This document shows, one piece after another, positions 33,998 to 43,459 of a stretch of 48,411 nucleotides of DNA. Numbering within the stretch: position 1 is the stretch's first letter; each line of letters starts with the position of its first letter. The DNA comes from Lentisalinibacter sp964602525 (GTDB lineage: Bacteria; Pseudomonadota; Gammaproteobacteria; Steroidobacterales; Woeseiaceae): assembly GCA_964602525.1 (NCBI GenBank), contig CAZRSA010000004.1:1-48411 (forward strand), written 5' to 3'. The notes below the pieces were generated by a model. It was given only the letters and a program-made list of their open reading frames with translations. It was not told the DNA's origin and searched no databases. The position numbers and the translations under genes are program-made.

Positions 33998-36172
33998 ATG
34001 AAGAGAAGAGGCCTGCTACTGCTTATGACCCTGTTTCTGTCTGCCTGCGGCCAGGAGCCCGCGGCGCCGACGTCCGCGGCGGAACCGCCGGCGCCGGCAG
34101 GTGCGGAGCCGCCCGCCACCGAAAACCCCCTGCTCGCGGAATGGGATACGCCTCTCGGCGTGCCGCCGTTCGACCGCATCCGTTCGGAACACTACCTGCC
34201 CGCGCTGCGGGAAGGCATGCGCCACGAGCAGGCGGAGATTGCGGCGATCGTGGAGAACCCGGAGCCGCCGACCTTCACCAACACCGTCGAGGCACTGGAG
34301 CGCGCAGGCGCCGCCCTGGAGCGCACGGCACGGGTGTTCTATGCCGTGAACGGGGCTCATTCCGACGAGGTCATACGCGAGACCGCCCGCACCCTCGCCC
34401 CAGAACTCTCGGGACACGACGACGACATCCTGCTGGATCCGGCGCTCTTCGGGCGCATCGATGCCGTCTGGCAGGCCCGTGATCGGCTCGACCTGGACGC
34501 CGAGGCCCACCGCCTGCTGGAGGAAACCCACAAGGAGTTCGTGCTGGCCGGCGCGGCGCTGGGCGACGAAGCCCGTGCGCGCCTCAAAGAGATCAACGGC
34601 CGTCTCGCGGTGCTCGAGGAGGAGTTCCAGCAGAACGTGCTCGAGGAGACGAACCGTTTCGAACTGCTGGTCACCGACCGGGCCGACCTCGGCGCCCTGC
34701 CGGCGAGCCTGGTCGCCTCGGCGGCGGCGGAGGCCGAGCGCCGCGGCCACGACTGCGAAGCGTGCTGGGTATTCACACTGCAGCGCCCCAGCATCGAGCC
34801 TTTCCTCGAGTATTCGCCGAACCGGGAACTCAGGAAGAGAATATTCACGGGCTACGCCATGCGCGGCGACCAGGGTAACGAGGCCGACAACAACGCCGTC
34901 GTTACCGAGATGGTGGCGCTGCGGGCCGAACGTGCGCGGCTGCTCGGCTTCGACAATCACGCGGCCGCCGTGCTGGTGGACCGCATGGCGCAGACCCCCG
35001 AGCGGGTGTACGCGCTGCTGGACGAGATCTGGGAGCCGGCGCTGGCCATGGCGAAACGCGAAAGGGATGCGCTGACGGCGATGCTGCGTGCCGACGGCAT
35101 CGAGGGCGAGCTGGAGCCCTGGGACTGGCGCTACTACACCGAGAAGCTGCGCCGGGAGCGCTACGACTTCGACGAGCAGGCGCTCAGGCCCTGGTTCGAG
35201 TTCTCCGCCGTGCGCGGCGCGGCCTTCGAGCTGGCGGGCCGGCTGTTCGGGCTGACCTTCGAGGAGCGTTCCGACCTGCCCCGCTGGCACCCGGACCAGC
35301 AGGTTTTCGAAGTGTTCGACGCCGACGGCTCCCACCTCGCCATCCTCTACATGGACTGGTTCGCCCGGGAGAGCAAACGCGGTGGCGCCTGGATGAACGC
35401 TCTGCGCCAGCAGTCGAATATGGACGGCTTCGTGACGCCCGTGGTGACCAACAATTTCAATTTTCCGGCGCCGGCACCGGGGCAGCCCGCGCTGCTGCGC
35501 TACTCCGAGGCCGAAACCCTGTTCCACGAGTTCGGCCATGCGCTGCACGGCATGCTCTCGGAGGTCCGTTATCCGTCACTGGCGGGTACCAGCACCGCCC
35601 GCGACTTCGTGGAAATGCCCTCCCAGGTCATGGAAAACTGGCTGGGCGAACCGGAGATGCTGAAGACCTTCCGCCATCACGAGACCGGTGAGCGGCTGCC
35701 CGACGAGCTGATACAGAAGATCCAGGCTACGGCGAAATTCAACCAGGGCTTCCGCACAGTCGAGTACATGGCGGCGTCCTACCTCGATATGGCGTACCAC
35801 ATGCTGGAGCCCGGGGCCGAAGTCGTGCCCGCGCAATTCGAGCGCGCGGAGATGGAGCGCATCGGGCTGATCGACGACATCATCCCGCGCTACCGCAGCA
35901 CCTACTTCCGGCACATCTTTTCCAGCGGCTACTCGGCCGGCTACTACAGTTACCTCTGGTCGGAGGTCATGGATGCCGACATCTTTCAGGCCTTCCGCGA
36001 GCAGGGCCTGTTCGATCAGGGTACGGCAACGGCCTTCCGCGAGGAGATACTGTCGAAGGGCGGCACCAGGCCGGGGCTGGAGCTGTTCCGCGCCTTCCGC
36101 GGACGCGACCCGGTCATCGAGCCGCTGCTCGAGCGCCGGGGCCTCCTGCCCGAACGGCCGCTGGCGCCCTGA
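33998..36172 (+). CDS. M3-family metallopeptidase lipoprotein (Dcp/oligopeptidase A-like)
   Basis: 724 residues. Lipobox LFLSAC near the N-terminus, then a Pro/Ala linker. The zinc site is H510-EFG-H514 in LFHEFGHALHGM, with the downstream Glu expected in FVEMPSQVMENW. Other M3 features include YFRHIFSSGYSAGYYSYLWSEVMDADIF. It degrades oligopeptides; family members are usually cytoplasmic or periplasmic, and a lipoprotein form points to the periplasm. AGAGG precedes the ATG. It follows the AlaX gene after 64 bases, possibly as one unit. Confidence 0.92.
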   Translation: MKRRGLLLLMTLFLSACGQEPAAPTSAAEPPAPAGAEPPATENPLLAEWDTPLGVPPFDRIRSEHYLPALREGMRHEQAEIAAIVENPEPPTFTNTVEALERAGAALERTARVFYAVNGAHSDEVIRETARTLAPELSGHDDDILLDPALFGRIDAVWQARDRLDLDAEAHRLLEETHKEFVLAGAALGDEARARLKEINGRLAVLEEEFQQNVLEETNRFELLVTDRADLGALPASLVASAAAEAERRGHDCEACWVFTLQRPSIEPFLEYSPNRELRKRIFTGYAMRGDQGNEADNNAVVTEMVALRAERARLLGFDNHAAAVLVDRMAQTPERVYALLDEIWEPALAMAKRERDALTAMLRADGIEGELEPWDWRYYTEKLRRERYDFDEQALRPWFEFSAVRGAAFELAGRLFGLTFEERSDLPRWHPDQQVFEVFDADGSHLAILYMDWFARESKRGGAWMNALRQQSNMDGFVTPVVTNNFNFPAPAPGQPALLRYSEAETLFHEFGHALHGMLSEVRYPSLAGTSTARDFVEMPSQVMENWLGEPEMLKTFRHHETGERLPDELIQKIQATAKFNQGFRTVEYMAASYLDMAYHMLEPGAEVVPAQFERAEMERIGLIDDIIPRYRSTYFRHIFSSGYSAGYYSYLWSEVMDADIFQAFREQGLFDQGTATAFREEILSKGGTRPGLELFRAFRGRDPVIEPLLERRGLLPERPLAP

Positions 36173-36179
36173 ACAGGAC

Positions 36180-36203
36180 AGCCGGGCCGTCCCGGGCCCG
36201 GCT
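36180..36203 (+). terminator. GC-rich stem-loop after the M3 peptidase
   Basis: AGCCGGGCC and GGCCCGGCT form a perfect 9-bp stem with a 6-base loop, eight bases after the stop codon. No T-tract follows, so it may be a Rho-associated or 3'-protecting structure. Confidence 0.45.
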
Positions 36204-36272
36204 TGCCTGCGCTCCGACCGGCGGGCACCGCGACGGCCGAGGGGGGAGGCCGCCCGCGGCTCCGCTCGCCGC

Positions 36273-36734
36273 TCAGCGGGTGGTCGCGGCGAGTATCGCC
36301 TCCATGTTGAGGCCCACCGCCTTCTCGCCGGGCGCCATCTCCGACGCCAGTTCGAAGTACTCGCGAGCCGCGGCGAGGTCACCCGTCAGGTAGTGATACG
36401 CGCCGAGATTGTTGTAATCGCTCCAGTTGGCGTAACGGCTCTCTGCCGCAGTTGTGCAGGCCTCGCCCGCAAGGTCGTAGTCCTTCTGACGCAGATGGGC
36501 GTTGCAGAGCGTGGCGTAGGCACGGTTGCGGGCGTACTCGCCGCGCAGCCTTTCGACGCGGGGCGCCACGAGGCCGACCGCCCGCTCCAGGTTGCCCGCG
36601 GCCAGCGCGATCTCCGCGCGCTGCACGAATTCCGGCGTCGTCTGCAGATCCAGGCCGGCCGCGGCAGCGTCGCCCGCGCCCGCGCCGCTGGTAATGACGA
36701 GTATCAGTGCAGCGAGCTGTGTTCCGGTGGTCAT
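36273..36734 (-). CDS. Exported TPR-like protein
   Basis: 153 residues. Signal peptide (GTQLAALILVITSGAGAGDAAAA), then helical repeats including NLERAVGLVAPRVERL, NRAYATLCNAHLRQKDYDLAGEAC, and WSDYNNLGAYHYLTGDLAAAREYF, which fit two to three tetratricopeptide repeats. Probably a small periplasmic scaffold; function unknown. ATG 36734 has GGGAGA upstream and gives the signal peptide. Divergent from the LysR gene across 90 AT-rich bases, so it may be that regulator's target. Confidence 0.75.
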   Translation of the reverse strand: MTTGTQLAALILVITSGAGAGDAAAAGLDLQTTPEFVQRAEIALAAGNLERAVGLVAPRVERLRGEYARNRAYATLCNAHLRQKDYDLAGEACTTAAESRYANWSDYNNLGAYHYLTGDLAAAREYFELASEMAPGEKAVGLNMEAILAATTR

Positions 36735-36812
36735 GGCTGTCTCCCTGTCGATAAACCGTGAAGCACACCTTAAGGATTTCATCAATGCATAGCGATAAAG
36801 GAATTACATATT

Positions 36813-36818
36813 TATTAT
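36813..36818 (+). promoter_or_regulatory. Putative leaderless -10 of the LysR gene
   Basis: TATTAT ends six bases before the ATG and no ribosome site is present. The dyad ATAAA-N11-TTTAT directly around it could be an operator. The -35 is weak (TAGCGA). Confidence 0.45.
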
Positions 36819-36824
36819 GCTTTC

Positions 36825-37748
36825 ATGAATAGCAAATCCGCCCTGCGGGACTGGTCGGACATCCGGCTGTTCCTCGCCATCGTGGAGCACGGCAGCCTCC
36901 TCGCCGCCTCCGAACACCTCTCGCTCAGCCAGCCCACGCTGGGCCGCCGCCTCGCCGCCATGGAGAAACGCATGGGGGTGCCGCTGTTCGTGCGCACCGG
37001 GCGGCGCATGCAGCTCACTGACACCGGGCGGACCATCCTGGAGAACGCGCAGCGGATGGAGCGGGAGATGCTCGCCATCGAGCGCGCCGTGGAGGTGCAC
37101 TCCAAGAGCCTGGCCGGCGAGGTGATCATCACGGCCACCGAGGGCACCGGCACCGAGTGGCTGCCGCCCGAACTCACCGAATTCCGGCGGCGCTATCCGG
37201 ACATCACACTGAACATCCGTGTGGACAGCCGCAGCATGGACCTGCTGCGCCGCGAGGCCGACATCGCGCTGCGGCTCGGCGAGCCGAAGGAACCCGAGCT
37301 GATCGGCCGGCGGCTGGTCACCGTAGGCTTCGGTCTGTACGCAGCGCCGTCGTATCTGGAGCATGCGCCACCGGTGAACTCGCTCGACGACCTGGCCGAT
37401 CACGACCTCATCGGCCTGGAGCAGGCCGGCAGCCCGACCCACCTCGTGCCCGGCGACGACCTCGGCCACCTGCCCGTGGGGCGCTTCGTGTTCACGACCA
37501 ACAGCCCGGCGGCACAGATGTCGGCGGCGCGGGCCGGCTACGGCATCGCCGTGCTGTCGCACCGCTGGGTGGCCCTGCAGGGCGGACTCGTCCCCCTGCT
37601 GCCCGACACCAACGTCTTCGAGACCTCGATGTGGCTCCTCACCCACGAGGAACTGCGCCACAGTGCCCGCATCCGCGCGGTCTCGAACTTCCTGACCGAG
37701 CGGGTGCTCGCCAACAAGGAGCAGTTCGAGGGCCGCCCGGCCGGATAG
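36825..37748 (+). CDS. LysR-family transcriptional regulator
   Basis: 307 residues. N-terminal winged HTH (LRDWSDIRLFLAIVEHGSLL, AASEHLSLSQPTLGRRLAAME) and a periplasmic-binding-like effector domain (GEVIITATEGTGTEWLPPEL, YPDITLNIRVDSRSMDLLRREADIALRLG). It resembles LysR regulators of the TrpI/GcvA-like larger group; inducer unknown. It probably controls the divergent TPR protein gene. The ATG at 36825 lacks a ribosome site (see the TATTAT hexamer). Confidence 0.9.
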   Translation: MNSKSALRDWSDIRLFLAIVEHGSLLAASEHLSLSQPTLGRRLAAMEKRMGVPLFVRTGRRMQLTDTGRTILENAQRMEREMLAIERAVEVHSKSLAGEVIITATEGTGTEWLPPELTEFRRRYPDITLNIRVDSRSMDLLRREADIALRLGEPKEPELIGRRLVTVGFGLYAAPSYLEHAPPVNSLDDLADHDLIGLEQAGSPTHLVPGDDLGHLPVGRFVFTTNSPAAQMSAARAGYGIAVLSHRWVALQGGLVPLLPDTNVFETSMWLLTHEELRHSARIRAVSNFLTERVLANKEQFEGRPAG

Positions 37749-37879
37749 GAGGGCATTCAGGTCCGACTCTGCCAGACCCGTCCCTTCTTTTACGGCCGCC
37801 CTGCGGCGCCATCCCTTTCGGCGATGGGTCCGTCAGCGAGCGGGCCGACGCCAGCAGAACGCCGCGATCGGAAAAGCGG

Positions 37880-40800
37880 TCAGCGCAGCGGGATACCGCG
37901 GCCCGGCGACCAGGGCACTCCCGCCGCGTCCAGGCGCTCCTTCAGGCCGGTCATCTCGACGTCGATCAGCTGATTCAGCGCCTGCTTGACCTCGGCGAAC
38001 TCGTTCTCGGCAATCTCCAGGCTCATCCGCTGGGTCGCCGTGGGGCCGTAGGCGTTGCTCCGGCTGCCGAAGCCCGCGACGTTCAGCCGGCGGGACACCG
38101 GTACCGGCTGGGTCTCACCCATCTCCGCCCGCTCCTCGTGGCCCGCGAGCCGCGTGCGCAGGCGCCGCGCCCGCTCCTCGATGTCCTGTGCCGTGGCGTA
38201 GAGGGCGGCGTCCGCCGTCGACCGGGTGACCACCTCCTTGATGGCGGCCGTCTCGGCCACGAGTTCGTCGATGGCGGCGACGGCCGCGCTGGCGGCCCGG
38301 CCCACCTCGGCCACACGGCGGTCGAAGCGCACCCGTTCCTGCTGGGCGGGCCCCTCGAGAACGGGCTCGCGGATGGACTCCACGCGGAAGCTCTGCGGGC
38401 CGGCGACGGTCTCCACGCGCCCGCCCACGCGGCGGGCGAGAGTCACGGAATACTCGCCGGGCTCGGCCAGCACGCCGTGGCGGATGTCCCAGGGAGCCGG
38501 CTCCTCGTCCTCCGGCTGCCAGTGATTGAGGTCCGGATAGCGCAAGTCCCATGCGACGCGATGGAAACCCGCCTCCGCCGGCGCCTCGATGTGGCGGACC
38601 ACGGCGCCCTCGGCGTCCCGGACGGTCAGCCATGCGGCCGGGGCATCCTCCAGTTCCTCCTCCAGCACGGTATCCCAGTCCGGGAACGGAACGGCAGCAC
38701 CCTCGAGCTTCAGTTCCTTCTCGCGCTCCTGCCGCCGCTCTTCCAGGCTGCGGACCTTCTCCGGCAGGTAATAGGTGAACACCGCGCCGAAGGGCGGATT
38801 CGGTGCCACGTAAAAGCCCGCGCCCTGGGTGGCCTGACAGGCCGGGCGGCCGCAGCCGAGCGGGTCACGAGGCACGTACCAGGCCGCATTGCGCACGGGG
38901 AACAATACCGTTTCCTCCGCCAGCGTGTTCTCGCTCAGGTCGCGCAGCGGGGAGTAGTCGTCCAGCACGAAGAAGCCACGCCCGAAGCTCGCCGCCACCA
39001 GGTCGTTCTCCCGGCGCTGGATCTCGAGATCGCGGAGCGAGATGGTCGGAATACCGCCGTCGAGCTCCGTCCAGTTTTCGCCGCCGTCCACCGTGAAGAA
39101 CAGGCCGAACTCCGTGGCCGCGAACAGGAGCTGCGGGTCGACGTGGTCCTGGATGACGCGCCAGACGATGTGCCGGTCGGGCAGGTCGTCGCCGATGCTG
39201 CGCCAGCTGCGGCCCCGGTTGGTGCTCTTCAGGATGTAGGGCTCGAAGTCGCCGGCCTTGTGGTTGTCCACGGCCGCATACACGGTGTCCGGGTCGTGCA
39301 GGTCGGCCTTGATATCGTTGACATAGAAATAATCCGGTACGCCCGGCAGCGAGTCGATCTCCCGCCACGTCTCGCCGCCGTCCTCGGTCACCTGGATCAG
39401 GCCGTCGTCGGTGCCGACGTAGATCAGGCCCTCGACCAGCGGCGATTCGTCCAGATTGGCGATCGTGCTGAACTGGGACATGGCATACAGGTCCCAGGGC
39501 GCGTCGAAGCTCCAGCGCTCGCCCATCATCGGCTGGCGCAGGCGGTCGATGTCGCGGGTGAGGTCGTCACTCAGGGCCTGCCACTCGTCGCCGCGGTTGT
39601 CGCTGCGCCACAGACGCTGGCTGGCAAAGTACAGCCGTGCCGGGTCGTGGGGGCTGATGAGTATCGGCGCATCCCAGTTGAAGCGCTCCTCGGGTTCGCC
39701 GGGGCCGGGCTGGGGCTGGATGTAGACGGTCTCGCCGGTGCGGCGGTCGAAGCGGTTCAGGTTACCCCGCTGCCACTGCACGTAGACGATGTCCGGGTTG
39801 GTGGGGTCGGCCTCGGGCTCGTGGCCGTCTCCGCCGAGTGCCACGTACCAGTCCGAGTTGGTGATGCCGTGGACGTTCGGCGTGCGGGAGGGGCCGCCCT
39901 GGGTGGAGTTGTCCTGAGTACCGCCATAGATGTTGTAGAAAGGTTCGTCGTAATCGACGGAGACCTTGTAGAACTGGGTGATGGGCAGATTGGAGGCGTA
40001 GCGCCAGGTCTCCCCGAGATCGTAGCTCTCGTAAATGCCGCCGTCGGTGCCGACGATCAGGTAGTCGGGGTCGTCGGGCCGGAAGGCCATCGCGTGGTGG
40101 TCGACGTGCTTCGCGTCGAAGCCCATTTTCGTGAAGTTCCGACCGCCGTCATGGGTGACGTGCAGGAACACGTCCATCTGGTAGACGCGATCGAAGGCGT
40201 GGGGGCTGGCGAAGATTTCCTGGTAGTAGTGGGGACCGGTCCCGCTGGACAGATAGTCGTTGCGTTTCTCCCAGGTCTCGCCGCCGTCCTCGGAGCGCCA
40301 GAATCCGCCGGTGCGCCGCGCGAGTTCGATGGTGGCGTAGACCACGTCCGGGTCCTGGGGCGAGATGGCGAGACCGATCTTGCCCATGTCCTCCTCGGGC
40401 AGGCCCTCGGTGAGTTCCCGCCAGGTCTCACCGCCGTCTTCGGACTTGTGGATGCCGCTGCCCGGGCCGCCGTTCATGAGCGCGGCCACGTTGCGGAAGC
40501 GTTGCCACGTGACCGCGTAGACCACGTCGGGGTCGCGGGGGTCCAGGTGCACCTCGTTCGCGCCGGTGTACTCGTCGTCGCCGAGGAGCTTCTCCCAGGT
40601 CTCGCCGCCATCGGCGGACCGGTACAGGCCGCGCTGGCCGCCGGCCGACCAGAGCGGACCCTGAGCGGCCACCCAGATCACGTCCGAGTCGCGCGGGTCG
40701 ATGCGGATCATGCCGATGTGCTCGGAGGCCTCCAGACCCATGCGCTCCCAGGTCTCGCCGCTGTCCCGGCTGCGGTAGAGGCCGTCGCCGTAGCCCACAT

Positions 40801-41170
40801 GGCGTCCGCTCACGTTCTCGCCGGTGCCCACCCAGAGGGTGTCCGGGTCGTTGGGATCGAGGGTGATGCAGCCGATGGAATAGGAACTCTGGTCGTCGAA
40901 TATCGGCTCCCAGGTGGTGCCCGCGTTCGTCGTCTTCCAGACGCCACCGCTGCCCACCGCCACGTACCAGGTGCTCGGGTCCTCGGGATGCAGGACGATG
41001 TCGGCTATGCGCCCGGACATGAAGGCCGGACCGATGTTCCTGAGCTCGAGGCCCTCCAGGGTCGCGGCGTTCAGGCCGGGCTCGGGTTTGTCCTCGTCGG
41101 CTTCGGCGGCCAGTCCGGCGAGCGGCAGAAGCAACAGGGCGAACAGGAGTCTGGCGGATATCTTCATCAT
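37880..41170 (-). CDS. Large exported BNR-repeat (VPS10/sortilin-like beta-propeller) protein
   Basis: 1096 residues. Signal peptide (LLFALLLLPLAGLA), then at least eight Asp-box repeats of the type SxDxGxTW (KTTNAGTTW, RSRDSGETW, RSADGGETW, KSEDGGETW, RSEDGGETW, YESYDLGETW, VTEDGGETW, TVDGGENW), giving one or two beta-propellers over about residues 40-750. The C-terminal 350 residues lack repeats and include helical stretches. Such proteins resemble sortilin-related VPS10 domains and sialidase-type propellers, but no catalytic centre is seen. Exported, possibly periplasmic or surface. Start 41170 (MMK) is approximate. The antisense strand contains a long but spurious open frame. Confidence 0.85.
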   Translation of the reverse strand: MMKISARLLFALLLLPLAGLAAEADEDKPEPGLNAATLEGLELRNIGPAFMSGRIADIVLHPEDPSTWYVAVGSGGVWKTTNAGTTWEPIFDDQSSYSIGCITLDPNDPDTLWVGTGENVSGRHVGYGDGLYRSRDSGETWERMGLEASEHIGMIRIDPRDSDVIWVAAQGPLWSAGGQRGLYRSADGGETWEKLLGDDEYTGANEVHLDPRDPDVVYAVTWQRFRNVAALMNGGPGSGIHKSEDGGETWRELTEGLPEEDMGKIGLAISPQDPDVVYATIELARRTGGFWRSEDGGETWEKRNDYLSSGTGPHYYQEIFASPHAFDRVYQMDVFLHVTHDGGRNFTKMGFDAKHVDHHAMAFRPDDPDYLIVGTDGGIYESYDLGETWRYASNLPITQFYKVSVDYDEPFYNIYGGTQDNSTQGGPSRTPNVHGITNSDWYVALGGDGHEPEADPTNPDIVYVQWQRGNLNRFDRRTGETVYIQPQPGPGEPEERFNWDAPILISPHDPARLYFASQRLWRSDNRGDEWQALSDDLTRDIDRLRQPMMGERWSFDAPWDLYAMSQFSTIANLDESPLVEGLIYVGTDDGLIQVTEDGGETWREIDSLPGVPDYFYVNDIKADLHDPDTVYAAVDNHKAGDFEPYILKSTNRGRSWRSIGDDLPDRHIVWRVIQDHVDPQLLFAATEFGLFFTVDGGENWTELDGGIPTISLRDLEIQRRENDLVAASFGRGFFVLDDYSPLRDLSENTLAEETVLFPVRNAAWYVPRDPLGCGRPACQATQGAGFYVAPNPPFGAVFTYYLPEKVRSLEERRQEREKELKLEGAAVPFPDWDTVLEEELEDAPAAWLTVRDAEGAVVRHIEAPAEAGFHRVAWDLRYPDLNHWQPEDEEPAPWDIRHGVLAEPGEYSVTLARRVGGRVETVAGPQSFRVESIREPVLEGPAQQERVRFDRRVAEVGRAASAAVAAIDELVAETAAIKEVVTRSTADAALYATAQDIEERARRLRTRLAGHEERAEMGETQPVPVSRRLNVAGFGSRSNAYGPTATQRMSLEIAENEFAEVKQALNQLIDVEMTGLKERLDAAGVPWSPGRGIPLR

Positions 41171-41201
41171 CCATCTCTTTCAGCGGCACACGGAACCCTG
41201 A

Positions 41202-41223
41202 CCGGCGGACGGCCGGCGGACGG
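41202..41223. repeat. Two tandem copies of an 11-base unit
   Basis: CCGGCGGACGG twice in a row between the BNR-repeat gene and the P-loop gene, with a further partial copy. Possibly slippage; it could form structure in the transcript. Confidence 0.5.
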
Positions 41224-41267
41224 CCGGCCGGACAGGCCGACACTATGCCATAACCGGCCGCGCCGAT

Positions 41268-42284
41268 TCAGCGGAAGCGGATGTCCAGACACTCGGCAAG
41301 GACCCGGCGCAGCGCGGGCAGCGAGGCGGGATCCAGCACGTTGACGGCAGGTACGCCGCTCAGTCTGTGCACGAGGCGGATGGCGGCGCTGGTACTCGTG
41401 GCCGGACCCATGACGACGTCCGGGCGCAGGCCGAAGGCGTGCTCGACGCCGGTGACCGCATACGGGTCCGAGGCACACAGGACCGCGCATCGTATGCGCG
41501 CGCCCAGCTCGGCAATGGCAGCCGCGCCGTTGTAGGGCTCCAGCGGCGAGGCGCCCGCCTCCACCACGACCACATCCGGCCGGCGCCGGGCGATGCGCCC
41601 GAGCAGCGGCCGGATCGCCGCCAGAAAGACATCCTCCGGCACGACCGTCGAGGGCAGGCCGGCGTCGACGAAGTCGAACACGGCCGCGGCGCCGGCATCC
41701 CGAAAGCTGAGCACGTCCCGATAGCGGCCCGCGCCCGTCAGCTTCACGCCGATCACGTCCAGGCCGGCGTTCGCCAGCTCGTGGACGATGACCCGTCCCG
41801 CCGTCGTCTTGCCGGCGGACATGGAGGTGCCATACAGCAGCACCACGGGCGCCTCGAGCGCCTCCGGCTCGGCCGGCTCGACGAAGTCCTGCATCCGGAG
41901 CTTGCGGCCGTCGCGCAGTGCGTGGCCGCGGTATTCCAGAGAGAGCGGGCGGGGCAGTATGAGCGAGAGCGAGACGAAACGCCCGATGAGACCGGCGCCG
42001 GTCATGGCGTGCATCTCGCCCCCCTCGATGTCCCGCCAGCTGCCCACCCCCTCCAGCGTGGCCTCCCGGTTGCCGAACGCGCCCACCACCAGGTCGCCCG
42101 GCAGCACGCGGACGTGGCGGCCGGTAGCGGTCTCGATCTCGTACAGCGGGCCCGGGGTGCCGGTGACGGCGCCAACCACGTAGTCACCGCCGGCCCACTC
42201 CGCAGGCGCCACGCGTTCGATCAGGAACGACGCCACATCCAGGTCGGATATTCGCGTCAGGCTGCCGAGGAAGATGCCCGTCAT
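41268..42284 (-). CDS. P-loop NTPase, DUF1611/DgcN-related
   Basis: 338 residues. The N-terminal about 150 residues are a separate domain; the C-terminal half is a P-loop domain with Walker A GTSMSAGKTT (about 153-162), then VIGVKLTGAGRYRDV, DFVDAGLPSTV and DVVVVEAGASPLEPYNG. This layout recalls DUF1611 proteins such as DgcN, involved in D-amino-acid/acyl-amino-acid metabolism in other bacteria, but the match is not certain. The ATG overlaps the M20 gene's stop by four bases, so it works with that peptidase. ATP- or GTP-dependent activity is expected; reaction unknown. Confidence 0.65.
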   Translation of the reverse strand: MTGIFLGSLTRISDLDVASFLIERVAPAEWAGGDYVVGAVTGTPGPLYEIETATGRHVRVLPGDLVVGAFGNREATLEGVGSWRDIEGGEMHAMTGAGLIGRFVSLSLILPRPLSLEYRGHALRDGRKLRMQDFVEPAEPEALEAPVVLLYGTSMSAGKTTAGRVIVHELANAGLDVIGVKLTGAGRYRDVLSFRDAGAAAVFDFVDAGLPSTVVPEDVFLAAIRPLLGRIARRRPDVVVVEAGASPLEPYNGAAAIAELGARIRCAVLCASDPYAVTGVEHAFGLRPDVVMGPATSTSAAIRLVHRLSGVPAVNVLDPASLPALRRVLAECLDIRFR

Positions 42285-43456
42285 GGCGGCTCTTCCTCGC
42301 CGACGTCCGGCGCGAGCAGCAGCGAGCCGAGCAGCGCCGCGCGCTCCAGCGTGCGGTCGAGATACAGGAACTCGTGCTCGGCGTGGGCACCGTCGCCCAC
42401 CGGCCCGAGACCGTCCAGGGTGGCGGTGTAGAGGCTGGTGGTGTTGCCGTCGGATCCGCCGCCCGCGCGGGCCTCGGCGAGATCCAGGCCCAGGGCGGCG
42501 CCGTGGGTGCGGGCCGCCTCCCAGAGCGCCCGGTTGCGCGCCGTCGGCTCCAGGGCCGGGCGGCCGAAGCCGCCCTCGGCGCGAAGGCGCACGCCCGGCG
42601 TCTCGGGCGCGAGACTCGTGATGGCCTCGTCGATGCGTTCGGCGTCCTCCGCCGTGGGCACCCGCACGTCGATCACCGCCTGACTCAGCGGCGCGATCAC
42701 GTTCGGTCGCATGCCGCCGTCGACGGTGCCCACGTTCACGGTCACGCCCCGCTCCGCGTCGTTCAGCGCGAACAGCTTCTGGATCACGTGAGACAGTTCC
42801 AGGATTGCGCTGGCCCCGCCCTCCGGGTCCAGTCCCGCGTGGGCGGCCCGGCCGTGCACCGTCACGGTATAGCGCCCGACCCCCTTGCGCGCCGTCTTCA
42901 GCCGCCCCTCCGCGCCCATGGAGGGCTCCAGCACGAAGGCGCGGCGGGCGATGCGCGCGAGACGGCGGACGTGGCGGCCGGAGTCGCGGCTGCCGATCTC
43001 CTCGTCGGCATTGACGAAGATCACCGGCGTGAGCGCCGGCTCGAGGCCCAGGGCGCGCAGGGCCGCCAGCGCGAAGACGATCTGTGCGAGACCGCCCTTC
43101 ATGTCGAACACGCCGGGGCCGCGGATGACGTTGCCGTCGACCTCGAACGGCCGCTCGGCCAGCGTGCCCACGGGCCAGACCGTGTCGTAGTGGCCGATCA
43201 GGATCTGCACGCCGGCGCCCCTCCGCCGATGGCGCGGCCGCGCATAGAGATGGCCGCCGGTACGCCGGCCGTGCAGCGGCTGCGTATGGAAGCCGAGATC
43301 CTCCAGCGCGGCCGCCAGCACGGAGCGTACCCGCCGCTGGGTCTCCGGCACCGACGACGGCGACTCCGCCTCCACCAGGTCGCGCAGGAAGCGGATGAGC
43401 CGGTCCCGCTCGGTTTCGAGCTGCGCCAGGATCTCCGGTCCACGCAGCCGCTCCAT
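42281..43456 (-). CDS. M20-family carboxypeptidase (CPG2-like)
   Basis: 391 residues of the zinc-dependent M20 amidohydrolase family. Metal and catalytic residues are visible: His/Asp in GHYDTVW, Asp in VFDMKGG, Glu-Glu in NADEEIGS, a metal Glu near LEPSM and His in DGAHAEHEF. Carboxypeptidase G2-like members cleave C-terminal glutamate or similar groups. Three bases separate it from the flavin reductase gene upstream, and it overlaps the P-loop gene downstream. The neighbourhood (Lrp, alanine dehydrogenase) suggests amino-acid metabolism, but the exact substrate is unknown. Confidence 0.87.
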   Translation of the reverse strand: MERLRGPEILAQLETERDRLIRFLRDLVEAESPSSVPETQRRVRSVLAAALEDLGFHTQPLHGRRTGGHLYARPRHRRRGAGVQILIGHYDTVWPVGTLAERPFEVDGNVIRGPGVFDMKGGLAQIVFALAALRALGLEPALTPVIFVNADEEIGSRDSGRHVRRLARIARRAFVLEPSMGAEGRLKTARKGVGRYTVTVHGRAAHAGLDPEGGASAILELSHVIQKLFALNDAERGVTVNVGTVDGGMRPNVIAPLSQAVIDVRVPTAEDAERIDEAITSLAPETPGVRLRAEGGFGRPALEPTARNRALWEAARTHGAALGLDLAEARAGGGSDGNTTSLYTATLDGLGPVGDGAHAEHEFLYLDRTLERAALLGSLLLAPDVGEEEPP

Positions 43457-43459
43457 GAC

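Noticed and set aside
37157..41344. A 1395-codon open frame on the plus strand
   Set aside because: It is antisense to the BNR-repeat gene, low-complexity in composition (rich in Ala, Gly, Arg, His and Val), and arises from the regular codon bias of GC-rich DNA.
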